Both the position numbers and the translations under genes were made by a program. Positions 9,547 to 16,742 of a DNA stretch of 50,493 nucleotides are shown in pieces; within the stretch, counting starts at the first letter, position 1, and each line of letters opens with the position of its first letter. This stretch comes from Armatimonadota bacterium (GTDB lineage: Bacteria > Armatimonadota > Fimbriimonadia > Fimbriimonadales > Fimbriimonadaceae), in NCBI GenBank assembly GCA_023392285.1, contig JAEVZK010000115.1, positions 1 through 50,493 of the forward strand, read 5' to 3'. A model generated the notes under the pieces. The model had not been told where the DNA came from. It ran no database searches and worked only from the letters and a program-made list of their open reading frames with translations.

Positions 9547-10260
9547 ATGGGAGTGCTCAGCCTTTCCGGCGTCGGGAACGCGGGATTCAGCCCGTCTACC
9601 ATTCCTGGATTGAAATACTGGTTTGAGTCATGGGACCCGCGCACGATGATCACCACGTCGGGAGGGGCGACACTCTGCGCGTCGGACGGCGATCGGTGCG
9701 GTAGATGGCTTGAGAAATCTGGTAACGGATTCGATCTGCAGCAGCCGACCGACGCCAACCGAGTCACCTATAAAACGGGCGGTCCAAACGGAGTGCCCTA
9801 CCTGCGGGGCGCGTCGGCGGGAGCACTGTATCTCCAGGTGGCCTCCGGCCTGCTTGCGCTGGCACAGCCGTCTACCATTTTCGCCGTCTATCGCAAATAT
9901 AGCGGCGGCGCATATGTCTACGACTCGGCGCTGGGGTCGGCGAGGAATGCGCTGCTCGACAACGCCGGAGCGGAGGATATGTTTGCCGGTGCGGAGCTCA
10001 CGGGCGGGACAACCAACTCCAATTGGCGGATCTCGACGGCGCAGTTTTACGGCATCGCTTCGAAGCTGCGCATCGACGGAGTCCAGGTTGCATCGGGCGA
10101 CGCGGGGACGGCCTCGATGGACGGCATCACGATCGGCCATAACAGCGGATCGGGTAACGACGTCGACGTGGCCGCTTTGCTGGTTTACAACGCGGCTCTG
10201 ACGGCTCCACAGATTGCCCAGATTGAGCGTTACCTTAACTCTCACACGAGGATTTTCTGA
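9547..10260 (+). CDS. LamG/concanavalin A-like jelly-roll domain protein, probable phage tail component
   Basis: The 237-residue product is nearly all one lectin-like domain. It starts with IPGLKYWFES and a RWLEKSGNGFDLQQ stretch, matching the opening of many bacterial and phage LamG-like domains that read 'pglklWldas....v..W.dkSGnG'. It ends with a typical ALTAPQIAQIERYLN helix. Such domains bind carbohydrate or serve as tail-fibre adhesin modules. There is no signal peptide, so Sec secretion is unlikely, in line with a virion protein. Its TGA overlaps the ATG of the glycosidase gene (10260), so the two should be co-translated. Confidence 0.7.
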   Translation: MGVLSLSGVGNAGFSPSTIPGLKYWFESWDPRTMITTSGGATLCASDGDRCGRWLEKSGNGFDLQQPTDANRVTYKTGGPNGVPYLRGASAGALYLQVASGLLALAQPSTIFAVYRKYSGGAYVYDSALGSARNALLDNAGAEDMFAGAELTGGTTNSNWRISTAQFYGIASKLRIDGVQVASGDAGTASMDGITIGHNSGSGNDVDVAALLVYNAALTAPQIAQIERYLNSHTRIF

Positions 10261-11117
10261 TGCCTGCGCTCTCACCGGGAATCGGGATCAACGCGCATTC
10301 GATGCAGATTCCGAGTGATGCCCTCGTCGGCATTTTCTCGTGGGTTCGGGTCGAATTTCCTCTGGCATTTTTCGATTGGGCCTACACGGTCGAGACGATT
10401 GATTACTACCACGATCTCGGCCTTGAAATTCTGTTCATCGTCGGCCAGGACTGGGGCGACGATGCTTATGGTTACGCGCGTGACATCGCTCAGCGGTGCG
10501 GCTCGAAAATCACGGCGTTCGAATTGTACAACGAGCCGCAGCTCGATGATACGGGTTCGTGGCCAGGAATGTCGGCGTCCGATTACGTCAACGTCTGCGC
10601 GGGCTTTGCCAGGCTGTTTTATCGCTTGCCGGTTTTTCGCTACGGCGGGAGTGTGTTTAACTACCACGATTCCAATGCGGTGGGATGGATGAACGACGCG
10701 AAGGCGGCTGGGCTGGAGAATTACTGTGACGGGATCAGCTGGCACCACTACGCGGACACGGTGCCCGAGACGATCGCAGTCCGGCTGGTTGAGTTGCAGG
10801 TGATGTTCCCGGCGAAGCCGATCGCTTGCACGGAAACAAGCTGGCCAAAGAGCTTCTTGACCGGCTCATGCGGCGTCGGTGTTTGGTCGGAGACGGTGCA
10901 GGGCCAATTTCATGTGCGGCAGCTAGCGGTGCGGGGCGCGATGCCGGTGTGTCTGTACGATGGCAATCACAACTCGGTGCAGGTGGACGCTGGGCAAGCG
11001 CTCATCAACACGCTCAACAACGTTTCGACCGATCCGCATATCCGTCCCTCGCTGCAGGTGATTGTCGACGCGATCGGGACTGGTCAGCTGGTAGCGGTCG
11101 GGCCTCAGCCGGGCTAG
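10260..11117 (+). CDS. TIM-barrel glycoside hydrolase (clan A-like), probably phage-borne
   Basis: The 285-residue protein fits a single (beta/alpha)8 barrel without signal peptide. FELYNEPQ places Glu92 in the N-E-P motif at the end of strand 4, the usual acid/base of clan GH-A enzymes. CTETSWP gives Glu192 at the end of strand 7, the usual nucleophile. The 100-residue spacing fits retaining enzymes of families such as GH5 and GH39. Other conserved spots are HHYAD after strand 6 and VGVWSETVQG near the end. As part of the cassette with the LamG-like protein, it may be a tail-associated depolymerase acting on cell-surface polysaccharide. The substrate cannot be predicted. About 100 gene-free bases follow. 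Confidence 0.7.
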   Translation: MPALSPGIGINAHSMQIPSDALVGIFSWVRVEFPLAFFDWAYTVETIDYYHDLGLEILFIVGQDWGDDAYGYARDIAQRCGSKITAFELYNEPQLDDTGSWPGMSASDYVNVCAGFARLFYRLPVFRYGGSVFNYHDSNAVGWMNDAKAAGLENYCDGISWHHYADTVPETIAVRLVELQVMFPAKPIACTETSWPKSFLTGSCGVGVWSETVQGQFHVRQLAVRGAMPVCLYDGNHNSVQVDAGQALINTLNNVSTDPHIRPSLQVIVDAIGTGQLVAVGPQPG

Positions 11118-11219
11118 AGGGTTGGGGCAGTCGCCACGTCGGGCATAGTGCTGTCTAGCCCGAAATAGCCGATTAGGGTCCATGGATTAAAAGGCAATAA
11201 TATACTTGACGCACAGCCG

Positions 11220-11720
11220 CTAGCCTTCTTCGAGGTCAAGGTCTAAGCGCTTCTGGTCGTCAAGTTCCGACGGGTCGACAATCTTAACCCCGAGTAGCCG
11301 TTCAAGCATGACCTTATCAGCGATAGGTGAAAGTTGATTCGCTTTATGACGACGATCCAAGGTCACAAACTGCTGGCAACCTGCCATAGCCGCCGTGACC
11401 AAGTGGATGGAGTCAATGGGCGACAGCACCTTCTTGGCTTCCTTGAAACACTTGTTTTGTAGGATTCGCGACTGCTTGGCAATCTCCTCGTCAGCGGCGA
11501 TGATTTGGCCCTTTCTGCCGTCGAACGCACGTTCAATATCATCTTGGGAAACTGTCAGGGCTTCGACAAATATCATTGAGGACGCCACGATGACCACAGA
11601 GCCCCCATTAACAGACTCCATGAGGGACACGAGTCCGCTTCTCTGATCTTTCGTCAGTTCTGATGGCTTATATTGGGCGATCCAAACGCACGAGTCGAGG
11701 TAGGCCGACGCCTTAGGCAC
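11220..11720 (-). CDS. PIN-domain ribonuclease (VapC-like)
   Basis: The 166-residue product shows the four acidic residues of the PIN fold in order: Asp9 (YLDSCVW), Glu53 (FVEAL), Asp103 (PIDSIHLVTA) and Asp122 (TLDRRH). These bind Mg2+ in an active site that cuts RNA, as in VapC toxins. At 166 residues it is a little longer than typical VapC (about 130-140) because of an acidic C-terminal tail. Its start overlaps the 3' end of the 283-residue gene upstream by 8 bases, so both are translated together; that protein, or the small protein before it, may be the antitoxin. No classical VapB was found. It could instead be a housekeeping PIN nuclease. Confidence 0.8.
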   Translation of the reverse strand: MPKASAYLDSCVWIAQYKPSELTKDQRSGLVSLMESVNGGSVVIVASSMIFVEALTVSQDDIERAFDGRKGQIIAADEEIAKQSRILQNKCFKEAKKVLSPIDSIHLVTAAMAGCQQFVTLDRRHKANQLSPIADKVMLERLLGVKIVDPSELDDQKRLDLDLEEG

Positions 11721-12564
11721 CTTCAGCCTCCAAGCCCATCAGTTCCTTCTCTTCAGCCGAAGCATCTTCCCAGTGGCTTGCCAGTCGGTTCGGAAGATCG
11801 TTCCAGAATCCTTCCCCTGCTGGCTCACGGCGCTTTATGGAGTCTACGCGTATCTGCACGGGCCATGGCGAATCTCCCCGATAGACTGCCCTACCACGCA
11901 CCGTGACCACTTCTTTGACCAGGCCTCGTATGCCCTCTAGTTCGTCGTGATCGAAGTAGCAGAGTATGCGGCTGGGCCCAACTAACGGGAAGATTGTGAA
12001 AGACCATCTCGCACCATGAACGTTAAGCCGTTCCAGCGTTCCGGTGAAGCTTGTGAATGCAATCCGGGCATCACCCAGACTTGAATCGATCTGGTGCTTA
12101 AGTCGCTCGTCAACCTTATAGCTGTCGTTATTGGCGATAATGGTCGCCGTGTGATTGGACTTGCTCAGGTCCTCCGCGAATTCACGAAGCTGGAGCAGCG
12201 CGTAAGGGTCAGCGTATGCTGGCAGTCTCTTTCGGTTTTCAAGAGCCGTAAATGTTTTGGCGGCGCGATCCGTAGGAGCCTTAAACTCCTTGTACTTGTA
12301 GGACGGCTTTGGCTTCCCACGCTTTGCAGGTGGGCGCGTTCGATGCAGGGGCCGTAGAACTGCCGTAAGTGGCGAGTTCGTGCTGAGAGACTTTACCTCA
12401 AATGTCGTGTCGTCATCGGTCAAGGACCGCAAGAAACGCACGAGCGTTTCCATCTGGTCAATAACGTCAGGCAGCAACGACCGCACCTCGGGTGAGCGAG
12501 GCTCGATAATAACGGTTAAGTCGCTTAGTCCTTTCGCTTTTGTTCGGACCGTTCCTTCTGCCAT
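11713..12564 (-). CDS. Hypothetical protein paired with PIN nuclease
   Basis: The 283-residue protein has no signal peptide or membrane segment. Its N-terminal part (LSDLTVIIEPRSPEVRSLLPD through STNSPLTAVLRPL) reads as a small alpha/beta domain. A basic linker (KRGKPKPSYKYK) leads to a second domain ending in an acidic tail. I do not recognise a named family. It sits between a 58-residue gene and the PIN gene, overlapping both (40 and 8 bases), so the three form a tight cassette. A regulatory or antitoxin role is possible by position only. GAGG lies five bases before the ATG. Confidence 0.6.
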   Translation of the reverse strand: MAEGTVRTKAKGLSDLTVIIEPRSPEVRSLLPDVIDQMETLVRFLRSLTDDDTTFEVKSLSTNSPLTAVLRPLHRTRPPAKRGKPKPSYKYKEFKAPTDRAAKTFTALENRKRLPAYADPYALLQLREFAEDLSKSNHTATIIANNDSYKVDERLKHQIDSSLGDARIAFTSFTGTLERLNVHGARWSFTIFPLVGPSRILCYFDHDELEGIRGLVKEVVTVRGRAVYRGDSPWPVQIRVDSIKRREPAGEGFWNDLPNRLASHWEDASAEEKELMGLEAEGA

Positions 12565-12701
12565 ACTTCCTCTCGTCTTTCGATTTCTTCCTTTGAAACC
12601 TGCACGATTTCCCGCAACGCATGATCGAGGGTCAACATGTCGGGCCGCGCCTCGAATGCCGCGTCATTCGCGCTTATTCCATCCTTTCTTTTCTTCCTCA
12701 T
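12525..12701 (-). CDS. Small charged protein heading the PIN cassette
   Basis: Fifty-eight residues, starting MRKKRKDG and ending in a Lys/Glu/Arg-rich helix (KEEIERREEVWQKERSEQKRKD). The frame is open further upstream, but that part encodes the tail of a dead transposase, so this ATG is the most sensible start. It overlaps the next gene by 40 bases. Size, charge and position suggest a DNA-binding or antitoxin-like protein for the downstream PIN nuclease, but no fold was recognised. The transposon remnant may supply its promoter. Confidence 0.5.
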   Translation of the reverse strand: MRKKRKDGISANDAAFEARPDMLTLDHALREIVQVSKEEIERREEVWQKERSEQKRKD

Positions 12702-12720
12702 GCGCTGATCGGTTGTTGAA

Positions 12721-12886
12721 CCACCTTGCCGATTTAGCTCCACGTAAGTCAACCGCTTGCCTTCCGTAGAAGAGACGACCGTGGCGAACCTTCAGCATCG
12801 GTCCCCTTGCGCTCATTGTAACGAAAAGTCTGCTCGTCGAGGTAGCGGAACAAATGAAATTGCTCTACGCTGACGTAGGTGCGAAC
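12721..12886 (-). pseudogene. 3' remnant of IS1595/ISXO2-type transposase, frameshifted
   Basis: The translated minus strand gives VRTYVSVEQFHLFRYLDEQ, then FRYNERKGTDAE, and in the next frame FATVVSSTEGKRLTYVEL. Joined, these match the C-terminal end of IS1595-family (ISXO2-like) DDE transposases, which typically read 'VSVEpFHLFRYLDEq.FRyN.R...D..RF.....v.GkRLTY.eL'. The frame changes once near 12790, consistent with loss of one base at a GAAGG run. Only about 55 residues remain, with no catalytic region and no visible terminal repeats, so it is an old inactive relic. A run of nine Gs lies just upstream at 12916-12924. Confidence 0.7.
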
Positions 12887-13098
12887 TAACAAAATTTCTT
12901 TGTTAGTTGCGTTGTGGGGGGGGGAATCGACCTGCTCCTTTGTTTGCGTAAGCAATCATATTATGTCTCCGGCGCTTTCTCTTTAGGCCCACTTGAACCG
13001 ATGATCCTTGCATCGGCGTCAGAAGCACTGTAGGCCCCGGCACTCACCAGATACCATCACACTGATGGCAAGGTGGCCGGGGTAAGTTTGCTCTCCGC

Positions 13099-13121
13099 TT
13101 GGTGATAATTCTTGGTGATAA
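13099..13121. repeat. Tandem pair of TTGGTGATAA (13-bp period)
   Basis: TTGGTGATAA occurs at 13099-13108 and again at 13112-13121. It stands about 90 bases from the tRNA-Ala fragment in a 330-base stretch without a gene (12887-13212). Arm-type or accessory protein binding sites near attachment sites look like this, but the role is not shown. Confidence 0.5.
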
Positions 13122-13140
13122 CCAGCGCAAAAAGTTATTC

Positions 13141-13167
13141 AAAGTTCTTCAACATTTATAGAACTTT
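13141..13167. repeat. Perfect 8-bp inverted repeat, 11-base spacer
   Basis: AAAGTTCT (13141-13148) and AGAACTTT (13160-13167) are exact complements around an A/T-rich spacer. It is 45 bases from the tRNA fragment. It could be a recombinase or regulator binding site of the attachment region; without a T-tract it is a poor intrinsic terminator. Confidence 0.5.
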
Positions 13168-13212
13168 CAGGTTCAAACGCGCACGTTCTTTAACGCTGAA
13201 AAGGCTTTGCCG

Positions 13213-13261
13213 CTGCTTTGCAAGCAGAGGGTCAGGGGTTCGAGTCCCCTTGCCTCCACCA
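13213..13261 (+). other. 3' half of tRNA-Ala(TGC): putative attachment site
   Basis: The segment contains the anticodon arm (loop TTTGCAA, anticodon TGC), variable loop, a perfect T-arm (AGGGG TTCGAGT CCCCT), the 3' acceptor strand TGCCTCC and an encoded ACCA end. No D-arm or 5' acceptor strand exists upstream. The fifth anticodon-stem pair is lost exactly at 13212, so identity to a tRNA gene starts at 13213. Such 3' tRNA halves mark attL/attR of integrated elements. It overlaps the end of the recombinase reading frame on the other strand, which favours it as the crossover site of that element. Confidence 0.8.
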
Positions 13262-14065
13262 AAGTTCGTTACCCTCGCCTGAGGCAGGGTTACCCTCCTT
13301 GGGTGGTTCCTCGATCTGTGCAGCTTTCAGCATCAAATCATAGGGTTTTCGAAGCTCGATGAGCAGCTCGCCGCCTCTCCAAACGCAGTTCGAGCAGAGC
13401 CTTTTTAGCAGCTCATTTCGGTCATTTGGATGCCCTTGATCGAACCGCGCAAGGGCGGTTTGAACTAGATCGACTAGTTCGATGCCCGCGTCGTACGAAG
13501 CACGCTCTGCGCGTTCTACGGCGGCGATTCCGCGCCTAGCTTGACCAAGCTGCTCGTCGGCCTGAGACTTCAGCCTCATGTAGATTTCGCGATCGAGCAG
13601 TTGGTCGCAGAAGTCCTTGTATAGGCGGTCCAGCCGCTGACGGGCCTCTTGGACTTCAGCCTCCAATCGTTCCTCCTGCCTCTTCTGATAGAGCATCCGC
13701 TCCTCGTGATCCTCGCCGAGCGCCTTCTTGATCCACGTCTCCAAGGAGGGTGGGAACGTCAGCGTTTGGAGGAGCTTGCGGAACTCTGCCGTGATGGCCT
13801 CCTCCCGCACAAAAGGTCGATCGCACTCGCCCTTGCGGCCGGTGCAGTGGTAGTAAGTGTAGCGACCCTTCTTCTTCTCAGCGGTCATGATGAGGCCGCA
13901 CTTGCAGCGGACTAGATTCCTGTAAGCAAACTGAATTGCGCCGAACCCGCGCTTGTTTCTTCCACGGCCATCCAGCACGTCCTGGACCTGTTGCCACGTC
14001 ACCTCGTCGACCAGCGGCTCGTGGAGACCATCGTAGAGAACGTCGTTCCAATAGAATCTTCCGAC
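13232..14065 (-). pseudogene. C-terminal part of large serine recombinase, behind an in-frame TAG
   Basis: This stretch continues in the same frame after the TAG at 14068-14066. It starts VGRFYWNDVLYDGL, which is exactly what follows 'NPxY' in large serine recombinases (recombinase domain). A zinc ribbon follows with Cys pairs (CKCGL and, after a spacer, CTGRKGEC), then a coiled coil over about 80 residues. The last nine residues are encoded by the complement of the tRNA-Ala fragment, and the TGA lies in its T-arm. If the TAG is not read through, this part is only made by reinitiation, for example at the GTG at 14002, and has no catalytic domain. Confidence 0.75.
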
Positions 14066-14803
14066 CTAAACGGGATTTCGCAGTATCTGGTGCAGAGTCT
14101 TGACCTGAACCTGATTCCCCTTCTTCGTGGTCAGGCCAATCTTACGGGCGACCTCCGATAGGGTCGCGATCGAATGGTTGCCTGTAGCGAACTCATTGAA
14201 GAGTCGCCGCACAAGATGCGCTCGGCGGGGATCGGTGACGAGATAGGACTTGCCTCCCTGCTCCCGCCGCTCATTCCGATAGCCAAGTGGCGCGTGAGTT
14301 GGATAGTGTCCCTGACGGGCCTTCTCATTGAGACCCTTTCGGATTTCCTCCGACAGATTCTCGATATAGTTCTTCGCCAAGACCATCCGGAGGTCGATGA
14401 AGAGCCGGCTGTGGCTCGGGCAGTTCTCATCGGCCACGATGCCCTCGTTAACGAAATGAATCACCGGCTTCACTTCGTCGAGCCTCACCCAGTCCACATA
14501 GTTTCTCTGCAGGCGATCGACCTTTTCGACCACGACTTCTGCGCCCGGATGCTGCGCGAGGTAGCCGATCATGGCTTCGAAGGCGCGCCTGTCCGAACCC
14601 TTCTTCGCGCTGGCGGCTTCCTCGAACTCCTGTAGAATCGGGAGGTTGCGCTTTGCACAATACTCGCGCATTTTGCGGAGCTGAGCGTCCGTCGACCAGC
14701 CCTCTTCTTCTTGCTCGGCGGAGGACACGCGCGCGTAGAGCACGGCGCCTCTAGTGACTGGCGCCATTGGTGCGGCATCAACCTTCTTGGTTTTCCTGGG
14801 CAT
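14066..14803 (-). CDS. Large serine recombinase, catalytic part ending at in-frame TAG
   Basis: The 245 residues include the complete resolvase domain: YARVSSAEQ gives the nucleophile Ser27, and KVDRLQRNYVDW matches the conserved DRL.R region. The 'recombinase' domain follows and is cut off at ILRNPV. The full frame to 13232 would encode 523 residues, the normal size for integrases of this class. A single Tyr-to-TAG change (Tyr is usual in NPxYxG) explains the split. The ATG directly abuts the TAG stop of the gene upstream (TAGATG). Recombinases of this type insert and excise mobile elements. It is inactive unless TAG is suppressed or the truncated form has another role. Confidence 0.8.
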   Translation of the reverse strand: MPRKTKKVDAAPMAPVTRGAVLYARVSSAEQEEEGWSTDAQLRKMREYCAKRNLPILQEFEEAASAKKGSDRRAFEAMIGYLAQHPGAEVVVEKVDRLQRNYVDWVRLDEVKPVIHFVNEGIVADENCPSHSRLFIDLRMVLAKNYIENLSEEIRKGLNEKARQGHYPTHAPLGYRNERREQGGKSYLVTDPRRAHLVRRLFNEFATGNHSIATLSEVARKIGLTTKKGNQVQVKTLHQILRNPV

Positions 14804-15172
14804 CTAAGTGGTGTCCTCCAAATCCTCCAGCGCAGCGACTTTGCATCCGTAGAACGCGATGACGATGAGATCACTTGGTGAACGAGTGAGCCGATCGAGG
14901 CTCGTCACTAGAACTGTCAATCCGGGATGCTCCCAGAGGCAATCGAGCAGGTCATTCAACCCGTCGCGCTTCCCGAACTCGGCCGTTCCGATGTCTACAA
15001 ACTCATAGAGAATGGGCAGGGAGTTCGCGCCGCAGAAATCCCGAAGCTCCTGAATCTGGCAGTCGGCGTTGAATTCGGCTACGAAACGATCAGGCGAACC
15101 CGAGCGAGCGTAGAGCACGAACTCGCTTCCGGCCAGGTCCGAGGTATCCATAACTCTTCTTGCCCGCGTCAT
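14804..15172 (-). CDS. Resolvase-like N-terminal domain protein without catalytic serine
   Basis: The 122-residue product covers only the catalytic-domain fold of serine recombinases. EFVLYARSGSPDRF aligns with the Y-A-R-x-S motif of active enzymes, but Gly stands at the nucleophile position (Y-A-R-S-G). VLVTSLDRLTRSPSDLI keeps the DRL.R..DL region. There is no DNA-binding or recombinase domain. The start is taken at the ATG overlapping the upstream TGA (ATGA); an earlier ATG at 15196 is in frame. It is placed directly before the true recombinase. It may act as a non-catalytic partner or directionality factor, or be a decaying duplicate. Confidence 0.65.
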   Translation of the reverse strand: MTRARRVMDTSDLAGSEFVLYARSGSPDRFVAEFNADCQIQELRDFCGANSLPILYEFVDIGTAEFGKRDGLNDLLDCLWEHPGLTVLVTSLDRLTRSPSDLIVIAFYGCKVAALEDLEDTT

Positions 15173-15798
15173 TTCGAGCCCTCGCAAGCGAGCCATTGCA
15201 GGGCTGTCTCGGGCGTCAGGACGAGGGTCAGGCAGCCAGCGCTGTCATCGACGACGTATAGCCGTACGCCCAACTCTTCCAAAAGCCTGGTAGCCACGAT
15301 CCATTCGTGGTCGGGCCCCGGAACCTGGTCAAGCGTAAGCATCACCAGGACGTCAATCTGCCGACTCTCGGCAAGCTGCCATAGGTAGCACCAGCCTGGC
15401 CGCTCCTGTTGGCCGCGACCGTAGGTGTCGTGGAGATGGCGCGCCGCATCTACAGAGAAGGCGCCGCAAACTCGCCTTAGCCCTCGCTGGTGTTCAGCGA
15501 GCAACTCCGGGTCGTGCGCCGGGGCACTGCAGTAGGTTGCTACACGCTCGCCGGCGAGGCCATACCCCGATGGAAACAGCCGCAGGGTCGAACGCACTTC
15601 ACTCGAGGTGGGCAGGTCTCGGGAGAGCTCGTTCCACAGAGTCTGCGGATCGCTCCTAGGCGCCTCCACGTGCCACCTTTTGAGTAGCGCAAGGAACTGC
15701 TGGAGCTCTACCGTCAAGTCGAGGCATTCTTCGTCGGGAATGCCAGCATAGGCTTCTTCCCAAAGCGCCGAGGGCTCGTCGAATTCGATGTCTTTCAC
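15169..15798 (-). CDS. Protein with degenerate resolvase-like C-terminal domain
   Basis: The 209-residue product starts at a GTG five bases after a CATAAT box and has no Shine-Dalgarno site. Residues 1-100 are not recognised. Residues about 120-195 (RPGWCYLWQLAESRQIDVLVMLTLDQV, then LLEELGVRLYVVDD) follow the pattern of the serine-recombinase catalytic fold 'RPG...L...a..g.iDvvvv..lDRl......l...L...GV.l', but YxRxS and the arginine after LD are missing. With the next two genes it makes three consecutive resolvase-fold genes. The remote similarity is from pattern reading only. The stop overlaps the next start. Confidence 0.6.
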   Translation of the reverse strand: MKDIEFDEPSALWEEAYAGIPDEECLDLTVELQQFLALLKRWHVEAPRSDPQTLWNELSRDLPTSSEVRSTLRLFPSGYGLAGERVATYCSAPAHDPELLAEHQRGLRRVCGAFSVDAARHLHDTYGRGQQERPGWCYLWQLAESRQIDVLVMLTLDQVPGPDHEWIVATRLLEELGVRLYVVDDSAGCLTLVLTPETALQWLACEGSK

Positions 15799-15803
15799 TG
15801 CGT

Positions 15804-15809
15804 ATTATG
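15804..15809 (-). promoter_or_regulatory. CATAAT -10-like box, five bases before GTG
   Basis: CATAAT on the minus strand is followed by ACGCA and the GTG start at 15798, with no Shine-Dalgarno site. The same arrangement occurs at 17516-17521 and 22488-22493, each with a five- or six-base spacer to GTG. A leaderless transcript is suggested. No convincing -35 box. Confidence 0.45.
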
Positions 15810-15846
15810 TCGAGCGGGGTCGAAATCGTAGAAGCACGCACTTCTT

Positions 15847-16212
15847 TCACCGATCCTGGGCCTCCACTTCGACGTGCCAGCGACGGAGCCAGTCGGAAAG
15901 ATCGGAGAGATTCGAGGGATCGAGCGAGAGATCGGCGACGAGGTAGGGGCACGATTTGCCTTTGCAATCAACCCGTTGAACCCCAGGGAGGAGTGCAACG
16001 GACAGCAAAACTTCCTGCCGGTCAGTGGACGACAGTCCGGGAGGGAGCGCGGTGAGGACAGTCAGATGGTCTTTCCCGACACGCCACTTAAGCCACCACC
16101 CCAGAGGCTCGGTTTCCCCTTCCGTGGCTATCGGACATTCGGCATTGCTAGCCGCAACGACATAGCGAAGGAATGGGACGAGACGAGCGAGGAGGTCGCG
16201 TGAAAGCGTCAC
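15847..16212 (-). CDS. Hypothetical protein of the recombinase operon
   Basis: The 121-residue protein starts at a GTG overlapping the previous stop (GTGA). It is soluble, with three well spaced Trp residues (GWWLKW) and a Cys pair (DCKGKSCPY). The end (LSDWLRRWHVEVEAQ) resembles a short stretch in the next gene (LALLKRWHVEAPRS), which may point to a shared motif. No family recognised. Co-translation with its neighbours is the only clue to function. Confidence 0.55.
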   Translation of the reverse strand: MTLSRDLLARLVPFLRYVVAASNAECPIATEGETEPLGWWLKWRVGKDHLTVLTALPPGLSSTDRQEVLLSVALLPGVQRVDCKGKSCPYLVADLSLDPSNLSDLSDWLRRWHVEVEAQDR

Positions 16213-16742
16213 GCCACCAGCTCCCGTTTGTGACGCTCTATCAGTTGAGCCGAGTATTCAGCGAGCCATGCAGCGGGCGCGGTAGTCGAGAGCATTCCAG
16301 GTCCGACAAGATCACCGAGAAAGGCCACCTCGTCCACCAGGTGCAGGACTCCGTCCCGGCAGTCGAGAAGAAAGAAGGGTTCGGCCGCCGCCCCCGGATA
16401 GCATTGCGCCAGACGAAGGGCGTATTCCTCGAGGCCGTCCGCGGAGACCACTCCGGGCTCACAAAGCAGTCGAAGCGCCAAGAATGGGTGATCGTCGGGC
16501 CCCGGGCGCACCCCCTCCTCGACGCACCGAACGACAACCGCACCGCGCTCACGCTCACGCGCCTCCAGAACACGGTCTCCTTCAAGTGCGGCGACGCTCT
16601 CGTTCATGTGGTGAATGTCCGGCAGTAGCTTCAACCACACGGTGAGGTCGAAGACCAGCAGGGGCCACGGAGGCGACATCGATACCACTCTTCCAGTTCC
16701 CACAACCAGCCCGTTGACTCGCTGAATTCCTGAAGTGCTCAT
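16209..16742 (-). CDS. Hypothetical protein of the recombinase operon
   Basis: The 177-residue product begins MSTSGIQRVNG at an ATG that overlaps the upstream TGA (ATGA); a longer in-frame version to 16772 is less likely. The sequence is mixed alpha/beta, acidic, without membrane segment or signal peptide. No catalytic motif or named domain was recognised. Both ends overlap neighbours by four bases, so it belongs to the tightly coupled minus-strand operon that ends in the serine recombinase. Confidence 0.55.
   Translation of the reverse strand: MSTSGIQRVNGLVVGTGRVVSMSPPWPLLVFDLTVWLKLLPDIHHMNESVAALEGDRVLEARERERGAVVVRCVEEGVRPGPDDHPFLALRLLCEPGVVSADGLEEYALRLAQCYPGAAAEPFFLLDCRDGVLHLVDEVAFLGDLVGPGMLSTTAPAAWLAEYSAQLIERHKRELVA

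Noticed and set aside
9628..10275. 215-codon minus-strand ORF
   Set aside because: Antisense of the LamG-like gene; Arg/Val-rich shadow without start signals.
12916..12924. Run of nine Gs as a phase-variation tract
   Set aside because: It is within a transposase relic and no intact gene reads through it.
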